The translations under genes and the position numbers were made by a program. A model generated the notes under the pieces. It was given only the letters and a program-made list of their open reading frames with translations. It searched no databases and was not told the origin of the DNA. DNA of 64,000 nucleotides from an uncultured Amylibacter sp. (GTDB taxonomy: Bacteria > Pseudomonadota > Alphaproteobacteria > Rhodobacterales > Rhodobacteraceae), in NCBI GenBank assembly GCA_947497475.1, contig CANMGS010000001.1, positions 62,001 through 126,000 of the forward strand, given 5' to 3'. Shown in pieces: positions 42,237 through 51,936 of the stretch; position 1 is the stretch's first letter, and each line of letters begins with the position of its first letter.

Positions 42237-43169
42237 ATGAAAACCGAAGCATTACAACGTCACCGCATCAACCGTGTTATGAATTTTGCACGTAATAGCG
42301 CGTCTAAAACATTGAGTTTGGGAAACATGGCAGACGTCGCTTGCCTATCCCAATATCATTTTTCACGCGTATTTGCCGATCACTGCCAAGAAACGCCTTT
42401 GGCATATGTCTCACGGATGCGTATGGAACAATCTGTTTCAAGCCTAATGTACCATCCTGACCTATCTATAACATCAATCGCTTTTGAAGCCGGTTTTTCC
42501 AGTTCTCAGGCGTTTTCGAATGCATTTTTGCGTCGCTTTGGGATATCACCGCGTAATTTTCGCAATAGGAATATGTATTTCAGCAAAGACGTTCCATTCA
42601 ACCAAGCCCCGCATATGCTTGAAAAACCTGAACCATCTGAAAACGTTTTAAATTATACAAGAAATTGGGATGTTAAGTTGAAAACCTTACCTGCCACACG
42701 TTTGGCATATGTAAGACAACGCAGCGCTTATTTCTCTCCTAATTCTGAATTATGTGACGTCTTCTCTATTCTTATCGATTGGGCAAAACAAAACAATCTT
42801 TGGGGTGAGAACACATCCATCATAGGCGTATGCCCAGATAATGCAGCAATTACGCCACCACAGTTTTGCCAATACGATGTTGGGATACCAGTTGAACATG
42901 GCGTAGACGAAGATGAAATAGTAAGCATACAAAATATACCATCAGCAACTCTTGCAAGACTTACAGTCAGAGGGCCTTTGCCCGTCGTTCGCGAAGGTTG
43001 GAAATGGCTTATATCAGAATGGCTGCCCAAAAGTGGAATGGTCTTAGCGGATCATGCGTTTTACGAAATTTTTCAAGGCAGCTCTTTTTCAGAAACGGGC
43101 AACATCATTGAAGGTGATCTTTGCGTACCGGTACGCTTTAATCCTGTGACCCTTTGTCGAAGATCATAA
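42237..43169 (+). CDS. AraC-family regulator with GyrI-like effector domain
   Basis: A 310-residue regulator. Two helix-turn-helix motifs of the AraC type occupy residues 1-110: LGNMADVACLSQYHFSRVF and ITSIAFEAGFSSSQAFSNAF, with RRFGISPRNFR. Residues about 140-305 form a GyrI-like ligand-binding domain (LKTLPATRLAYVRQRSAY, HAFYEIFQGSSF). The DNA-binding end is N-terminal, as in the Rob/SoxS-GyrI type. It sits between two yceI genes, one base before the second, and may control them. Confidence 0.87.
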   Translation: MKTEALQRHRINRVMNFARNSASKTLSLGNMADVACLSQYHFSRVFADHCQETPLAYVSRMRMEQSVSSLMYHPDLSITSIAFEAGFSSSQAFSNAFLRRFGISPRNFRNRNMYFSKDVPFNQAPHMLEKPEPSENVLNYTRNWDVKLKTLPATRLAYVRQRSAYFSPNSELCDVFSILIDWAKQNNLWGENTSIIGVCPDNAAITPPQFCQYDVGIPVEHGVDEDEIVSIQNIPSATLARLTVRGPLPVVREGWKWLISEWLPKSGMVLADHAFYEIFQGSSFSETGNIIEGDLCVPVRFNPVTLCRRS

Positions 43170-43170
43170 A

Positions 43171-43737
43171 ATGTATTTAAAAACTACCTTATTAACTGTG
43201 GTGGCTTACGCCATCCTCTTCTCTACATATAACAAAGCTATAGCAGCTGAATGGATCATTGATAAAAATCGCAGCCAATTGGAATTTACAATCCAGTCAC
43301 CATCTTCGCCCATGAAGGGATATTTTGAAGATTTCGATGCGGTTATAGATTTCGATCCAAATATGCTCTCGCAAAGCGCAATTGAAATCATCATTCAAAC
43401 GGGCACGTTGAAACTGGAAAACGCACAACATCAAAGTTTAGCTTTGTCCAAGGATTGGTTGGACAGTCTTGGTTTTCCTGAAGCACAATTTCAATCCACG
43501 TCTATTATTAAAACTGATAACGGTGATTTCATATCAAATGGCTTTTTGACACTAAAAAATGCACGGCAACCTATCGCGATAAACTTCACAGTGACCATAA
43601 AAGATACATATGCATACGCGGAGGGTTCGGCACAGTTATTTCGATCCCAGTTCGGTGTTGGTGGTCCAGAAAACACCAATATCCCTCTTGCAGATGATTT
43701 TAACGTTACGTTCAAAATCCACGCAAATCAGCGTTAA
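43171..43737 (+). CDS. YceI family periplasmic protein (second of three)
   Basis: A 188-residue YceI protein with a signal peptide (MYLKTTLLTVVAYAILFSTY..AIA, cleavage before AEWII). Barrel strands are WIIDKNRSQLEFTIQSPS, MKGYFEDFDAVIDFDPN, GFPEAQFQSTSII and DGFL-like NGFLTLKNARQPIAINFTV. It differs a good deal from the copy at 41558, so this is an old duplication or separate acquisition. It directly follows the AraC gene and should be on the same message. Confidence 0.86.
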   Translation: MYLKTTLLTVVAYAILFSTYNKAIAAEWIIDKNRSQLEFTIQSPSSPMKGYFEDFDAVIDFDPNMLSQSAIEIIIQTGTLKLENAQHQSLALSKDWLDSLGFPEAQFQSTSIIKTDNGDFISNGFLTLKNARQPIAINFTVTIKDTYAYAEGSAQLFRSQFGVGGPENTNIPLADDFNVTFKIHANQR

Positions 43738-43829
43738 ATCCCGTAAGACAATCAATTTTTAATAGTCTTAACCACATCATTTAGGCCGAATCACTTTTCG
43801 CTACCCAAATCCTTGTGTTCGCTGTATAG

Positions 43830-43838
43830 TTATCCACA
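43830..43838 (+). promoter_or_regulatory. Perfect DnaA box upstream of nrdR
   Basis: TTATCCACA lies 31 bases before the nrdR ATG. It matches the strongest DnaA box. DnaA control of ribonucleotide reductase genes is known elsewhere, so control of their repressor by DnaA is plausible, but a single site may be chance. Confidence 0.45.
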
Positions 43839-43868
43839 ATAATAATAAAAAAATACGAGGTATAGGTC

Positions 43869-44336
43869 ATGAGATGTCCGTTTTGCGGGAACACTGACAC
43901 CCAAGTGAAAGATTCACGCCCAGCTGAAGATCACGCAGCGATCCGTCGCCGTCGTTTATGCCCGTCATGCGGCGGCCGCTTCACCACATATGAACGCGTT
44001 CAATTGCGCGACTTAGTTGTTATTAAGAAAAATGGTAAACGCGAAGACTTTGATCGCGATAAACTGGCCCGTTCCATTCGTATGGCAATGCAAAAACGCC
44101 CTGTAGAACCTGACCGCGTAGAACAAATGATTTCGGGCATTGTGCGACGCCTTGAAAGCATGGGGGATAGCGATATCGATAGCGATCAAATTGGTGCAAT
44201 TGTTATGGATACATTGGCACGCATTGATACGGTTGCTTATGTGCGTTTTGCCTCTGTTTACAAAAACTTCCAAGCCGCTGATGACTTTGAAGATTTTGTA
44301 CATGAATTGCGTCCAAACAAAACAGAAGAAGACTAA
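43869..44336 (+). CDS. nrdR: Transcriptional repressor NrdR
   Basis: A 155-residue repressor of ribonucleotide reductase genes. The zinc ribbon is [33 protein letters not shown] and the ATP-cone is [20 protein letters not shown]. It binds ATP/dATP and NrdR boxes. A GAGGT site precedes the ATG. It is followed after two bases by ribD, the usual alphaproteobacterial order. Confidence 0.96.
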   Translation: MRCPFCGNTDTQVKDSRPAEDHAAIRRRRLCPSCGGRFTTYERVQLRDLVVIKKNGKREDFDRDKLARSIRMAMQKRPVEPDRVEQMISGIVRRLESMGDSDIDSDQIGAIVMDTLARIDTVAYVRFASVYKNFQAADDFEDFVHELRPNKTEED

Positions 44337-44338
44337 CC

Positions 44339-45436
44339 ATGAAGACGCATTCGGCTGATGAACGCTGGATGCGTCTAGCTCTGTCATTAGGAGCTCGAGG
44401 ATTGGGCACGACGTGGCCCAACCCTGCAGTAGGGTGTGTGATTGTAAAAAACGGCCGCGTTATAGGACGCGGTTGGACACAACCCACTGGTCGCCCCCAT
44501 GCAGAACGTGTTGCGTTGGCTCAGGCAGGTGATGCTGCAAAAGGGGCAACTGCTTATGTGACCCTAGAACCGTGTTCCCATACAGGAAAAACCTCGCCTT
44601 GCGCAGATGCCTTGGCCAATGCAGGCATTGCACGCGTTGTTTGCGCTACAGGTGATCCTGATGAACGTGTTGCTGGTAAAGGATATGAAAAACTACGGGT
44701 AGCAGGCATTCAAGTCGACACAGGCATTTTACAAGATGCTGCTAATTCAGCAAATATGGGCTTTTTTTCCCGCATAACAAAGCTACGGCCAATGGTCACC
44801 TTAAAACTGGCCAGCAGTTTGGATGGAAAAATTGCAACGCAAACAGGTGAGAGCCAGTGGATTACGGGACCAGATGCGCGAAGTTATGTCCATTATCTGC
44901 GTGCAACTCATGATGCTGTGATGATCGGAAGTGGAACGAGTGTTGAAGATGATCCCAGCCTTACAATACGTTTGGCGGGTTTAGAACACCGGCACCCAGT
45001 ACGCATCGTGATGGACAGCAATCTATCAACCGATGCCAACAGTATTTTGGCTAATACCGCTGCAGATATACCAGTGTGGATGTGTCATAGTCGTGACGCG
45101 TCTGGTTTAGACGCATGGCAAAAAACGAATGCTGATTTAATAGAATGCTCCATGGAAGACGGGCACATATCTTTACCTGATGCTCTGGCGAAGATTGCTA
45201 GTAAAGGGATCACACGCATCTTTTGTGAAGGTGGCGGATACCTTGCAGCATCCTTAATTCAACACGGCCTTGTGGATCGGTTAATCACATTTACCGCTGG
45301 CATGGCAATTGGTGCTGATGGCAAACCTAATTTAGGGGCCTTAAATGTTTCAAGTTTGGATCAAGCACCAAGGTTTGAATTACTGGAATACCGAAAAATT
45401 GGCGCTGACCTTATGACAGAGTGGGCTGCAGTCTAG
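44339..45436 (+). CDS. ribD: Bifunctional riboflavin deaminase/reductase RibD
   Basis: A 365-residue protein. The N-terminal deaminase has the zinc ligands in GRPHAERVALAQAG and LEPCSHTGKTSPCADAL; the C-terminal reductase starts at PMVTLKLASSLDGKIATQTG and has EGGGYLAASLIQHGL. It carries out the second and third steps of riboflavin synthesis. It overlaps the convergent kpsC by four bases. The next riboflavin gene, ribE, is nearly 5 kb away because capsule genes lie between. Confidence 0.95.
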   Translation: MKTHSADERWMRLALSLGARGLGTTWPNPAVGCVIVKNGRVIGRGWTQPTGRPHAERVALAQAGDAAKGATAYVTLEPCSHTGKTSPCADALANAGIARVVCATGDPDERVAGKGYEKLRVAGIQVDTGILQDAANSANMGFFSRITKLRPMVTLKLASSLDGKIATQTGESQWITGPDARSYVHYLRATHDAVMIGSGTSVEDDPSLTIRLAGLEHRHPVRIVMDSNLSTDANSILANTAADIPVWMCHSRDASGLDAWQKTNADLIECSMEDGHISLPDALAKIASKGITRIFCEGGGYLAASLIQHGLVDRLITFTAGMAIGADGKPNLGALNVSSLDQAPRFELLEYRKIGADLMTEWAAV

Positions 45437-47502
45437 CGCCACAAATGCGCATAACTGGCAAAGATACCTTGCAACTTTGCCAATAAGCGTACTGTATATA
45501 AACCACCTTTATTCATCTGCCCTTTTTCAAAGCGTTCTAAGATGACTTCTACAGGACATGGTTCCATCGTAATCGGATCCCAATAACGCGGATAATCAAT
45601 CAAGGTTGCATGTACTAACTCATCCAAAGTCGCTTGCCGCTTACGCCGTTCAATTTTATCAGCACGATCATCCGTTAAGCCCCAACTAGCGTAGAATGGT
45701 TGTCCGTAACAGGTCACTGATTTCCTACGCAGCAACGCCTCAAAACCTGTCAGAGATGTTATCGTTGCGACATGATCAATCTGCTCTAGTAATGCTGCCA
45801 TATTGCCATCAACAAGAACCTGATCAGCATATTGCAATGCTATATTTTCAGATACTGAACCGTCGCGCAAACCTGCTTCGACATCTGGGTGCGGTTTAAA
45901 AACGATATAAGCGTCTGGAAAATCAGAACGTGTTGTTTTTAGTAAATCCAGATTGGTTTTAATTTGCCCAGCACCTTTTAGGATAGAGGCGTCATCTTCA
46001 ACTTGTCCTGGAACAAGGATTATTTTTTGACCACCTTTAGGATTTAAATTCATTGGGTTAGACGCAAGATTATATTTTGTCATTTTCAATGACACAACGC
46101 GGTCGCGTATATCTCTTGCCCTAGCCATGGCTTGATCTGAAAGGTCACTATTATTTACCAAACATTCCAAACGACTTGGCGATGTTGGATCGTAATAAAT
46201 ACCCATATCATCAAAGGCCAAAGATACCGGCGCTACCAATTGTGCCCCTAATCCTACGGATCGTAGAAAACCATCTTCGACACGGATTAAAGGCACTTTA
46301 CTTTTTTCGCACTTATTCACCAAAGCTGGGTTAACTTTATTGGCCCAAACTAACACACGCCCATTTTTAGATTGCGCCATTTTAACCGCTTCATCATCGG
46401 CCTTTATAAATCGCGGTGTTGAGCGCTCTGCTGATAAAAATCGTTTGAAAAACCCACGTTTCCACAAACGTATTCCCAAACATATAGATGGATGTTTGTT
46501 ATCGTGATGTTGAATTGATTGCGCATGAAGGTTACGCGCTGCGGTTTGAAAATCAGTCTTTCGATCAAAATAAGGATCATACCATTTTGAATATTGTAAA
46601 TGCGTCGCCCAAAACAACTGCTCCGCGGAACATTTAAACGCCTTGTTTATTGTCTCTGCTCGATCATCAGATAATCCTAAACCAGCATAAAACGGTTTAC
46701 CAAAAACCACTGGTTTATGACTTGCAAAGATTGCCTCTAATCCAACCTGAGACGTCACACAGTATATTTTCTGTGCCTTTTCAAACAAATCCCATGGAGA
46801 AAGCTGAGCGCTTAATAGGCTGGTATTTTCATCACAATCAGCTTCGGAAAAATGCCCCAAACGTTTTCCTGCTGTTGTCTCTGGATGCGTTTTAATCACG
46901 ATTTGCGCGTTAGGGTTTTCGGCTCTCGCACAGGCTAGCATTTTTGCAAACGTTTCGCTATTTGCGCCACCTTTTGTAATTGCTGCATCGTTTAAAGTTT
47001 GGTCAACGACCAAAATAAACTCTTCAGGGATATTGGTTTTACGACGTGTGAAGTTGTTATATTTTGATAGCTTTAATTGGCGCATATAGTCGATCCCTAT
47101 ACGTGCTTCATTCATATCTTCTGGGGCTATCTGCAGGCTTTTCTCAATTAAGTTGTCTAAATCGCTTTCGTTTTCTGTATCAAAATAAATACCAAGCTCA
47201 TCCGTAACCACCCCTATAGATAATGCGCCCTGCCGTCCTGTTAAAACAGAGCGCAGAAATGCATCTTCTACAGTTATTAAAGGCCGATCAAAGTATTGGG
47301 CAATTGCAATACCGCGTTGCGCTGTCTTTTTACGGCCCCAAACGGCGACAGCATCCCCGTCGCGCAAAGGTAACCCTACTTTGAGTTGCCAACCATATGC
47401 TTTAAGAATGTGTCTTACACGGCGCTGGAAAATAAGGCCTAGGCTGTAAACAAACAGGCGCGGGCGACTTTTGTCACGCTCCGCGCCTGTTGTAATCTTC
47501 AT
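45433..47502 (-). CDS. kpsC: Capsule polysaccharide biosynthesis protein KpsC
   Basis: A 689-residue protein with a visible internal duplication: EDAFLRSVLTGRQG and EDGFLRSVGLGAQ, then SQVGLEAIFASHKPVVFGKP and SLTGFEALLRRKSVTCYGQP, each followed by YAxxGLxDDRA. Full-length KpsC proteins carry two Kdo transferase domains that build the poly-Kdo linker of group 2-type capsules on phosphatidylglycerol. It acts at the inner face of the inner membrane. It is the last gene of a leftward run with the exporter and kpsS genes. Confidence 0.9.
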   Translation of the reverse strand: MKITTGAERDKSRPRLFVYSLGLIFQRRVRHILKAYGWQLKVGLPLRDGDAVAVWGRKKTAQRGIAIAQYFDRPLITVEDAFLRSVLTGRQGALSIGVVTDELGIYFDTENESDLDNLIEKSLQIAPEDMNEARIGIDYMRQLKLSKYNNFTRRKTNIPEEFILVVDQTLNDAAITKGGANSETFAKMLACARAENPNAQIVIKTHPETTAGKRLGHFSEADCDENTSLLSAQLSPWDLFEKAQKIYCVTSQVGLEAIFASHKPVVFGKPFYAGLGLSDDRAETINKAFKCSAEQLFWATHLQYSKWYDPYFDRKTDFQTAARNLHAQSIQHHDNKHPSICLGIRLWKRGFFKRFLSAERSTPRFIKADDEAVKMAQSKNGRVLVWANKVNPALVNKCEKSKVPLIRVEDGFLRSVGLGAQLVAPVSLAFDDMGIYYDPTSPSRLECLVNNSDLSDQAMARARDIRDRVVSLKMTKYNLASNPMNLNPKGGQKIILVPGQVEDDASILKGAGQIKTNLDLLKTTRSDFPDAYIVFKPHPDVEAGLRDGSVSENIALQYADQVLVDGNMAALLEQIDHVATITSLTGFEALLRRKSVTCYGQPFYASWGLTDDRADKIERRKRQATLDELVHATLIDYPRYWDPITMEPCPVEVILERFEKGQMNKGGLYTVRLLAKLQGIFASYAHLWR

Positions 47503-47514
47503 ATCACGTCAGCC

Positions 47515-48645
47515 CTAGTTTGTGCCTGCCACATTGGCAAGTGATGAGGCTGCGCCAGCAGTACCAGTAAGAACAGACAGTGTTTTCGTCCATGCTACAT
47601 ATGGTGCTTCAGTCACGTAAATTGTGTCGCCATCGCGAATTTGGAAATCACGTCCCAAGAACACGCCATTTGGTTCTGTTAAGTTTAGCACATAAGCGAA
47701 CCGTTTCGGAGAAACGAAGTCGTCACGTCCCAAAACGCGATTTGCATACTCTGCAGATTCATCCCGGAAAATGAAGACGCCAGTCGGATCAGCCAAATTA
47801 CTGTTTAAACCACCCATGAATGCAATCGCTTCAATCGCAGACACTTCTGGGGCCGGGAATTCAACCAATGACTGGCCTCCTGTTGCGCCCAGCGCTGTAA
47901 AGCGGCGCGTATCCTCTTTAAGCAAAATACGATCACCTGGACGCAAAGCAATGTCTTGTTCGTTACTTGCGTATAAATCTTCTAACCAGACGGTACCTTT
48001 TTGTTTGCCACGAATAACCGTCACGCGTGTGTTTTCTGGAGCTGTAGTTACACCACCTGCTTGTGCGATCATAGAAGACAGCGTTGCCGTTGATGCTTCA
48101 ATAGGGAAAACACCCTGCGCTGTTGAACCAACAATTGAAATTGTAGAACCGTCACCAGGAACGCGACGAACGATCACCTGAGGATCGGGCGTTTGGCTGT
48201 CTAGTTTACGTGTAATAACACTGCGCAAACCTTCTGGCGTGTTACCAGAAGCTTTAATTCGTCCAGCATATGGCACAAAAATAAACCCAGCTTGATCAAC
48301 TTGAAGTTCTGATAGATCAGATGGCGCACCAGCCACACCTAACAGACCCTCTTCTACATTCTCATAGACAGTTAAGGCTAAGACATCGCCTGGGCGGATT
48401 GTATCTGCACCTATACGACCAGCTTTCTGAAATTGGTCATCAAATCCAACGGCAGGCGCTTGGGCTGTTGCTTGTATAACTCGGTCATTCAATGACACGA
48501 TGTAAGCATTACCTTGGCGTTGTACGCTGCTGGAAAAAATTTCTTTTTTGCTCGGTCCTGCACGCGGTAACCCACATGCGGCAATTGTAAATGCCATGGA
48601 GAACAGGGCCAATCTTTTGACCCAAATTGAATTGCGACGTGACAT
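47515..48645 (-). CDS. Polysaccharide export lipoprotein (Wza/KpsD type)
   Basis: A 376-residue outer-membrane export protein. The lipoprotein signal ends in the lipobox AAC (FTIAAC-GLPRAG). The Poly_export domain has RPGDVLALTVYENVEEGLLG and VDQAGFIFVPYAGRIKASG; SLBB-type repeats follow (ISIVGSTAQGVFPIEAST, TALGATGGQSLVEFPAPEVS). It would form the channel that takes capsule across the outer membrane. It lies 12 bases before kpsC on the same strand. Confidence 0.87.
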   Translation of the reverse strand: MSRRNSIWVKRLALFSMAFTIAACGLPRAGPSKKEIFSSSVQRQGNAYIVSLNDRVIQATAQAPAVGFDDQFQKAGRIGADTIRPGDVLALTVYENVEEGLLGVAGAPSDLSELQVDQAGFIFVPYAGRIKASGNTPEGLRSVITRKLDSQTPDPQVIVRRVPGDGSTISIVGSTAQGVFPIEASTATLSSMIAQAGGVTTAPENTRVTVIRGKQKGTVWLEDLYASNEQDIALRPGDRILLKEDTRRFTALGATGGQSLVEFPAPEVSAIEAIAFMGGLNSNLADPTGVFIFRDESAEYANRVLGRDDFVSPKRFAYVLNLTEPNGVFLGRDFQIRDGDTIYVTEAPYVAWTKTLSVLTGTAGAASSLANVAGTN

Positions 48646-48730
48646 GTTACCTGCCCTTCTCGTCTAACTGCCTCTAGTTTTTTCTTAGAATCTAACCAAC
48701 TATCCGTATTTTTTCTAGTATTTGTTTGCT

Positions 48731-50050
48731 TTAACGCTTTCCAAGCATCGACTGTTGCACAGGTGCCGCGCTTGTTTCATTCAACATTTTGTATGTGTCA
48801 TGCTGATTTAACATCAAATCCACAATCTGTAGTAGCAAACGCTGTCTATTTACCCGTGAATAAAACCCGCCTGGTATCTGCGATGTTGCCAAAAGATACT
48901 GCCGATAATCACGGTAAGCTGACAAATCTGGCTTCTTTGGGTTGGCAAAAAAAGCTCCTAATTCCTGATCGGACGTGAATTCTGAGCGGTCGTAAACACT
49001 TGTTCCCATCGTTTTAATGGGCAGGCCACGCCACAAAGCCTGCTGTGCAGCAGTAGAATTGATTGTTACAACGCTGGATGCAAAATCTAATATCTGAGCG
49101 AGTTTACCACCACGGATATAATGGATGCGACCATCCACGTTGAATTCTTTTGCAAGATCAACAGTTACTTGTGCCAATGGTTTGCGGTCATCTTCCAGTG
49201 GATGCGCTTTAAACACGAGATGATGGTGCTTAGGGGCATGTTTTGCAAATGCTTCAACACATTCGCGCATAAAGACATCCATACCAGTATATTTACTATA
49301 CCGACGGATGGACGCATCATGACTTAATTGTAAAACGCCCAAATGATAGGTCACACCGCTTTTAATCAAACGCCTCGTACTGAACCATCTTTGCAAAGCA
49401 TGTGGTATACGGTTTAAGACTTTCATTAAGTGCAGACGAAACTCGCTGCCAACAGTATTATCCCGATGCGGCGTGTAATTTGGATAAGCTTTATTACGAA
49501 ACATAATATGCCAATGATAAATAGCGCCGAGTAATATATGTTGGCGCATATCCCCCCAACGCACTGGTGCAGAAGGTTGTTGGCTTCCAACACCCTCCAT
49601 GTCCTTGCGCATCTGTTCAATACTCTTATTCAATAAGTTTGAATCGCCATTTACGCCGCCACGCTCATATGTGGACCAGTACGGACGTAAATAACCCTCT
49701 TCAAGATAATGGATTGTAAGCCCAAGATGCTTTGCACATTTGACAGCTTCAATGTGAACAGGGCGATGATCCCCATAAATGACTAAATCTGTATATCCCT
49801 GTTTTAAAGTGTCTTGGATATAATCACCCCAGTCACCAGAGGTTCCTGTAAAGTCTGAACGTGTTTCGCTATTGCGCCAAAAGAAACGATCACCAGCATT
49901 GAAACAAATTTTATGGATTTGCACTCCGCGTGAAATTAGATTTTTTGAAAGCTCATATTGAAAGGGACCATGCGGCCCTTGCAGAAAAAGAAATCTACGA
50001 TCCTGATTTTTTTCAATAGTCACAATAAGCAGCTCAACAATAAGCACCAT
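48731..50050 (-). CDS. kpsS: Capsule polysaccharide biosynthesis protein KpsS
   Basis: A 439-residue protein matching KpsS: FLFLQGPHGPFQYELSKNL near the start, YGDHRPVHIEAVKCAKHLG, YLEEGYLRPYWSTYERGGVN and VVTINSTAAQQALWRGLPIK. KpsS adds the first Kdo to the lipid anchor; KpsC extends it. The start is uncertain: the ATG at 50050 has no good ribosome site, and a GTG at 50023 is an alternative. It is the first gene of the capsule run. No ABC transporter (KpsMT) is in the window. Confidence 0.87.
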   Translation of the reverse strand: MVLIVELLIVTIEKNQDRRFLFLQGPHGPFQYELSKNLISRGVQIHKICFNAGDRFFWRNSETRSDFTGTSGDWGDYIQDTLKQGYTDLVIYGDHRPVHIEAVKCAKHLGLTIHYLEEGYLRPYWSTYERGGVNGDSNLLNKSIEQMRKDMEGVGSQQPSAPVRWGDMRQHILLGAIYHWHIMFRNKAYPNYTPHRDNTVGSEFRLHLMKVLNRIPHALQRWFSTRRLIKSGVTYHLGVLQLSHDASIRRYSKYTGMDVFMRECVEAFAKHAPKHHHLVFKAHPLEDDRKPLAQVTVDLAKEFNVDGRIHYIRGGKLAQILDFASSVVTINSTAAQQALWRGLPIKTMGTSVYDRSEFTSDQELGAFFANPKKPDLSAYRDYRQYLLATSQIPGGFYSRVNRQRLLLQIVDLMLNQHDTYKMLNETSAAPVQQSMLGKR

Positions 50051-50227
50051 AGCAATGGCATTAGATCATTACATAACGTGTTTTGTATAAGTTTGTTACG
50101 AAATTCAACGTTTTGACAAAAAAATATTGTATTTAAAGCAAACCTGTCTGGTTTGACTCTATCTTGCCTTGCGGGTAACGAAATGACAGGTTAGCTGCAA
50201 CCTCCTCTATGACTTAAGGGCACATTC

Positions 50228-50836
50228 ATGTTCACAGGAATTATCACAGATATCGGCGTCATCGCAGAACTGGAACAGCGCGGTGATTTACGTGCGCGTA
50301 TCAACACGAAATACGATCATAATGGCATCGATTTAGGCGCTTCTATTGCATGTAGCGGATGTTGTTTGACAGTTATCGAAAAAGGTATCGATGATACACA
50401 AAACTGGTTCGACGTGGAAATTTCAGCAGAATCCGTATCGAAAACCAACATCGGCGATAAATGGGCTGTTGGCGCGCGTATCAATTTGGAACGCGCATTG
50501 AAAGTCGGCGATGAATTGGGCGGTCACATTGTTTCCGGTCACGTTGATGGTGTTGCAACCGTTACAGCCATTAAAGACGAAGGTGACAGCACACGCGTGA
50601 CCTTTGAAGCACCAATGGCTTTGGCCAAGTTCATAGCCCCTAAAGGATCAGTTGCTTTGAATGGTACATCTCTGACAGTAAACGGCGTGGATGGCGCTGC
50701 TTTTGATGTGAATTTTATCCCACACACGAAATCAGAAACCACTTGGAATGATCTAACGGTTGGTGATCCAATCAATTTAGAAATCGATACGCTTGCCCGT
50801 TACGTTTCTCGTTTAAATGATATGCAAGGTACATAA
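50228..50836 (+). CDS. ribE: Riboflavin synthase RibE (alpha subunit)
   Basis: A 202-residue protein with two tandem lumazine-binding repeats, starting MFTGIITDIGVIAELEQRG and with the second at DELGGHIVSGHVDGVATV. It dismutates lumazine to riboflavin. The stop overlaps the ribBX ATG (TAATG). The usual FMN riboswitch motif was not seen in the 177 bases before it. Confidence 0.95.
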   Translation: MFTGIITDIGVIAELEQRGDLRARINTKYDHNGIDLGASIACSGCCLTVIEKGIDDTQNWFDVEISAESVSKTNIGDKWAVGARINLERALKVGDELGGHIVSGHVDGVATVTAIKDEGDSTRVTFEAPMALAKFIAPKGSVALNGTSLTVNGVDGAAFDVNFIPHTKSETTWNDLTVGDPINLEIDTLARYVSRLNDMQGT

Positions 50837-51933
50837 TGTCAGCCGAAATTTATAGCGATCAAATCTCTCCCATCGCAGAAATCATCGAAGATGCTCGGAA
50901 TGGACGTATGTTCATTCTTGTGGACCATGAAGATCGCGAAAACGAAGGCGACTTGGTCATCCCAGCACAAATGGCAACGCCAGAGGCTGTCAATTTCATG
51001 GCGACGCACGGACGCGGTTTGATCTGCCTTACCCTTACAGGTGAGCGTTTGGATGCTCTTGGCTTGCCTATGATGGCCACATCAAACTCTTCGCGCCATG
51101 AAACGGCTTTCACCGTATCCATTGAGGCACGCGAAGGTGTGACCACAGGTATTTCGGCTCATGATCGCGCACGAACTGTTGCTGTTGCGATTGATGCAAA
51201 CTCGACATCCGCAGATATCGCAACACCAGGTCATGTTTTCCCGCTTCGCGCGCAGCCTGGCGGTGTTTTGGTACGTGCGGGTCACACAGAAGCAGCTGTT
51301 GATTTATCACGTCTTGCGGGTTTGAACCCATCAGGTGTCATCTGTGAGATCATGAATGATGATGGCACAATGGCACGGATGCCAGACTTGATTACATTTG
51401 CCCAAAAACATGATCTGAAAATCGGAACTATTTCCGATTTGATCGCCTACCGGTTGCGTCACGATAATTTAGTACGTGAAACTGGGTCCAGCAAAGTCAC
51501 CTCAATACATGGTGGTGATTGGGACATGCGCGTATTCACAGATCAAACCGAAGGTGTGGAACATGTTGTTTTGACCAAAGGTGACATCACAACACCTGAG
51601 CCCGTTTTGCTACGAGCACATAATTTAAATGTCTTCGAGGATGTTTTGGGATTAGGTGACGACCGCAGTTACAAACTGTCTCTTGCAATGGAACAGATTG
51701 CCAAAGATGGCCGCGGTGTTGTCGTACTCTTCCGAGATCAAGATGCAGCTTTACCTCAGGAAGACGAAACACAGCCGCGCACCGATCGTAACACGGGACT
51801 TGGGGCACAGATAATGTCGACACTTGGGTTAACCCAGATTACATTGATCACGGATACTCCATTACCAAAATATATCGGTCTAGATGCTTACGGTTTGGAA
51901 ATCGTTGGCACGCAGCCTATTTCGAAAGTCTAA
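50836..51933 (+). CDS. RibBX-type protein: DHBP synthase with degenerate GTP cyclohydrolase II domain
   Basis: A 365-residue two-domain protein. The N-terminal half is a normal 3,4-dihydroxy-2-butanone 4-phosphate synthase (VDHEDRENEGDLVIPAQM, THGRGLICLTLT, GHTEAAVDLSRLAGL). The C-terminal half keeps the GTP cyclohydrolase II outline but lacks the three zinc Cys residues and the catalytic RQEGRGIGL; it reads RAHNLNVFEDVLGLG and FRDQDAALPQEDE instead. Proteins with this defect are known as RibBX and still matter for riboflavin synthesis. A working RibA must be elsewhere in the genome. Confidence 0.88.
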   Translation: MSAEIYSDQISPIAEIIEDARNGRMFILVDHEDRENEGDLVIPAQMATPEAVNFMATHGRGLICLTLTGERLDALGLPMMATSNSSRHETAFTVSIEAREGVTTGISAHDRARTVAVAIDANSTSADIATPGHVFPLRAQPGGVLVRAGHTEAAVDLSRLAGLNPSGVICEIMNDDGTMARMPDLITFAQKHDLKIGTISDLIAYRLRHDNLVRETGSSKVTSIHGGDWDMRVFTDQTEGVEHVVLTKGDITTPEPVLLRAHNLNVFEDVLGLGDDRSYKLSLAMEQIAKDGRGVVVLFRDQDAALPQEDETQPRTDRNTGLGAQIMSTLGLTQITLITDTPLPKYIGLDAYGLEIVGTQPISKV

Positions 51934-51936
51934 ACA

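Noticed and set aside
50051..50227. FMN riboswitch before ribE
   Set aside because: The conserved RFN blocks are not present in this gap.
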